From the NCBI GenBank assembly GCA_964580185.1, contig CAZOJQ010000025.1, positions 1-42,015 on the forward strand: DNA of 42,015 nucleotides. Direction: 5' to 3'. Origin of the DNA: CAYWWY01 sp964580185 (GTDB lineage Bacteria > Thermotogota > Thermotogae > MWEM01). This document shows positions 41,244 to 42,015 of this stretch, in pieces (within the stretch, counting starts at the first letter, position 1; each line of letters opens with the position of its first letter). The notes under the pieces are model-generated. The model saw nothing but the letters and a program-made list of their open reading frames with translations. It searched no databases and was not told the DNA's origin. Both the position numbers and the translations under genes were made by a program.

Positions 41244-41537
41244 ATGATGGTATTGGTCACTTATGATGTGAATGTCACAACACCTGAGGGGAAAAAGCGT
41301 TTAAGACGCGTTGCGAAACAGTGTGTGAACTATGGTCAAAGAGTTCAAAACTCTGTGTTTGAATGTTTAGTTGATCCAACACAATTTGCAGTTTTAAAAT
41401 CAAAACTAGAAAAGATCGCGGATCCGGAACTGGACAGTTTACGATATTACTATCTCGGATCAAATTGGAAAAAAAGGGTTGAGCATTTTGGCGCAAAAAC
41501 TAGCTATGATCCTGAAGGACTTCTGTTCGTTGAGTAA
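41244..41537 (+). CDS. cas2: CRISPR-associated protein Cas2
   Basis: This 97-residue protein begins MMVLVTYDVNVTTPEGKKRL, continues RRVAKQCVNYGQRVQNSVFE, and ends SNWKKRVEHFG and FVE. The first-strand aspartate (VTYDV) and the ferredoxin-like layout are typical of Cas2. It bridges two Cas1 dimers in the integrase. The start may be either of two adjacent ATGs (41244 or 41247). It is the last cas gene, and the array leader follows directly. Confidence 0.95.
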   Translation: MMVLVTYDVNVTTPEGKKRLRRVAKQCVNYGQRVQNSVFECLVDPTQFAVLKSKLEKIADPELDSLRYYYLGSNWKKRVEHFGAKTSYDPEGLLFVE

Positions 41538-41704
41538 TGCGAACCTTAAGCAAACATCCTTTTCATAGGGAATTCGGAGTTAGCTGTTTTTGAGCCTCTC
41601 AAGAATAAACTTTTGGTTTTTGAAGCTACCCTTTAGGTCATTTACATAGGTTCGCATATTTTCCTTTTTGTAAGGTCTTTAATAGTGGATTTGAGCAGTA
41701 CACT
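41538..41704 (+). promoter_or_regulatory. CRISPR leader
   Basis: This 167-bp A/T-rich stretch between cas2 and the first repeat has no gene. An exact 10-bp inverted repeat ATGCGAACCT (41537-41546) and AGGTTCGCAT (41648-41657) flanks most of it. The array promoter and integration signals should lie here, but I cannot pick one -10 box with confidence. Confidence 0.7.
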
Positions 41705-42015
41705 GTCGCGCCCCGCATGGGCGCGTGGATTGAAAGATGCTGAATTATATGCGGATACACCTAACATATTGTCGCGCCCCGCATGGGCGCGTGGATTGAA
41801 AGCCGAAAGGATCAATATCCCGCCACAGGTCGCCTTGTCGCGCCCCGCATGGGCGCGTGGATTGAAAGCCGTCGCAGTTGGTCAGCAAATCGCATATTTT
41901 GGTCGCGCCCCGCATGGGCGCGTGGATTGAAAGCGGGAGATTGCTCTGCTGCGTGAGCTTCCAAGCGGTCGAGCGCCGCATGGGGGAGGGGTGTGAAAGT
42001 CGGCGAACGCCGTCA
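41705..42015 (+). CRISPR. Type I-C CRISPR array (truncated by the window end)
   Basis: Four identical 32-bp repeats start at 41705, 41771, 41837 and 41902, each with the stem CGCGCCC-cgcat-GGGCGCG followed by GTGGATTGAAAG. The spacers are 34, 34, 33 and 34 bases long. A fifth repeat at 41968-41999 has seven substitutions that break the stem. The repeat style (GTCGC...GTGGATTGAAA) matches I-C arrays and fits the cas genes next to it. The leader-proximal end is on the left. I saw no spacer match to other parts of this window. Confidence 0.97.

Overview
The window is a bacterial chromosome segment, probably the end of a contig because it stops inside a CRISPR array. It comes from an anaerobe-like, carbohydrate-using bacterium. 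Spacing is compact, Shine-Dalgarno sites are strong (GGAGG type), GTG and TTG starts are common, and many likely promoters carry an extended -10 box (TGnTATAAT). The sugar-binding protein resembles Thermotogota-type family 1 binding proteins, but I see no 16S or ribosomal gene and cannot place the organism. No tRNA or rRNA gene was found.

Layout. (1) 0.1-0.8 kb: an MNT nucleotidyltransferase followed by a truncated HEPN partner and a nuclease/ATPase fragment. (2) 1.05-10.2 kb: a five-gene glucan operon with a GH94 phosphorylase, a large secreted Glycoamylase/GH144-like enzyme with three N-terminal repeats and a CBM9-like C-terminus, and an ABC importer (binding protein plus two permeases, no ATPase). 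(3) 10.2-15.9 kb: a clostripain-type lipoprotein, gene debris (Rpn tail, receiver-domain remnant), a large modular secreted protein on the minus strand, and a small secreted protein, with an 89-bp leader present twice. (4) 15.9-20.4 kb: a minor-pseudopilin operon ending in a beta-propeller surface protein. (5) 20.5-30.1 kb: an accessory island with a rhodanese, two HicBA modules (one with a frameshifted toxin) among dispersed repeats, an FGE-like protein, a Fic protein, a NucS-like plus GIY-YIG nuclease pair abutting a decapitated DJ-1 gene, a DUF2156 protein, and a minus-strand RecF/OLD-like ATPase overlapping a PIN-like protein. (6) 30.4-33.1 kb: a promoter followed by a large nested inverted repeat, then an ABC-2 export pair and an AraC-type regulator. 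(7) 33.2-42.0 kb: a complete type I-C CRISPR-Cas locus (cas3-cas5c-cas8c/cas11c-cas7c-cas4-cas1-cas2) and the first repeats of its array.

How the parts work together. In the glucan operon, the secreted enzyme would cut a beta-glucan (beta-1,2-glucan is the best guess from GH144), the ABC system would import the oligosaccharides, and the GH94 enzyme would phosphorolyse them to sugar 1-phosphate; the ATPase must be shared from elsewhere. The pseudopilin genes would build a short pilus or secretion-pseudopilus tip carrying the beta-propeller protein. The 20.9-30.1 kb stretch looks like a defence and toxin-antitoxin island lying next to CRISPR-Cas. The least explained items are the ATPase-PIN pair, the two-nuclease pair, the structured element at 30.4 kb, the dispersed repeats around the HicBA modules and the duplicated 89-bp leader.
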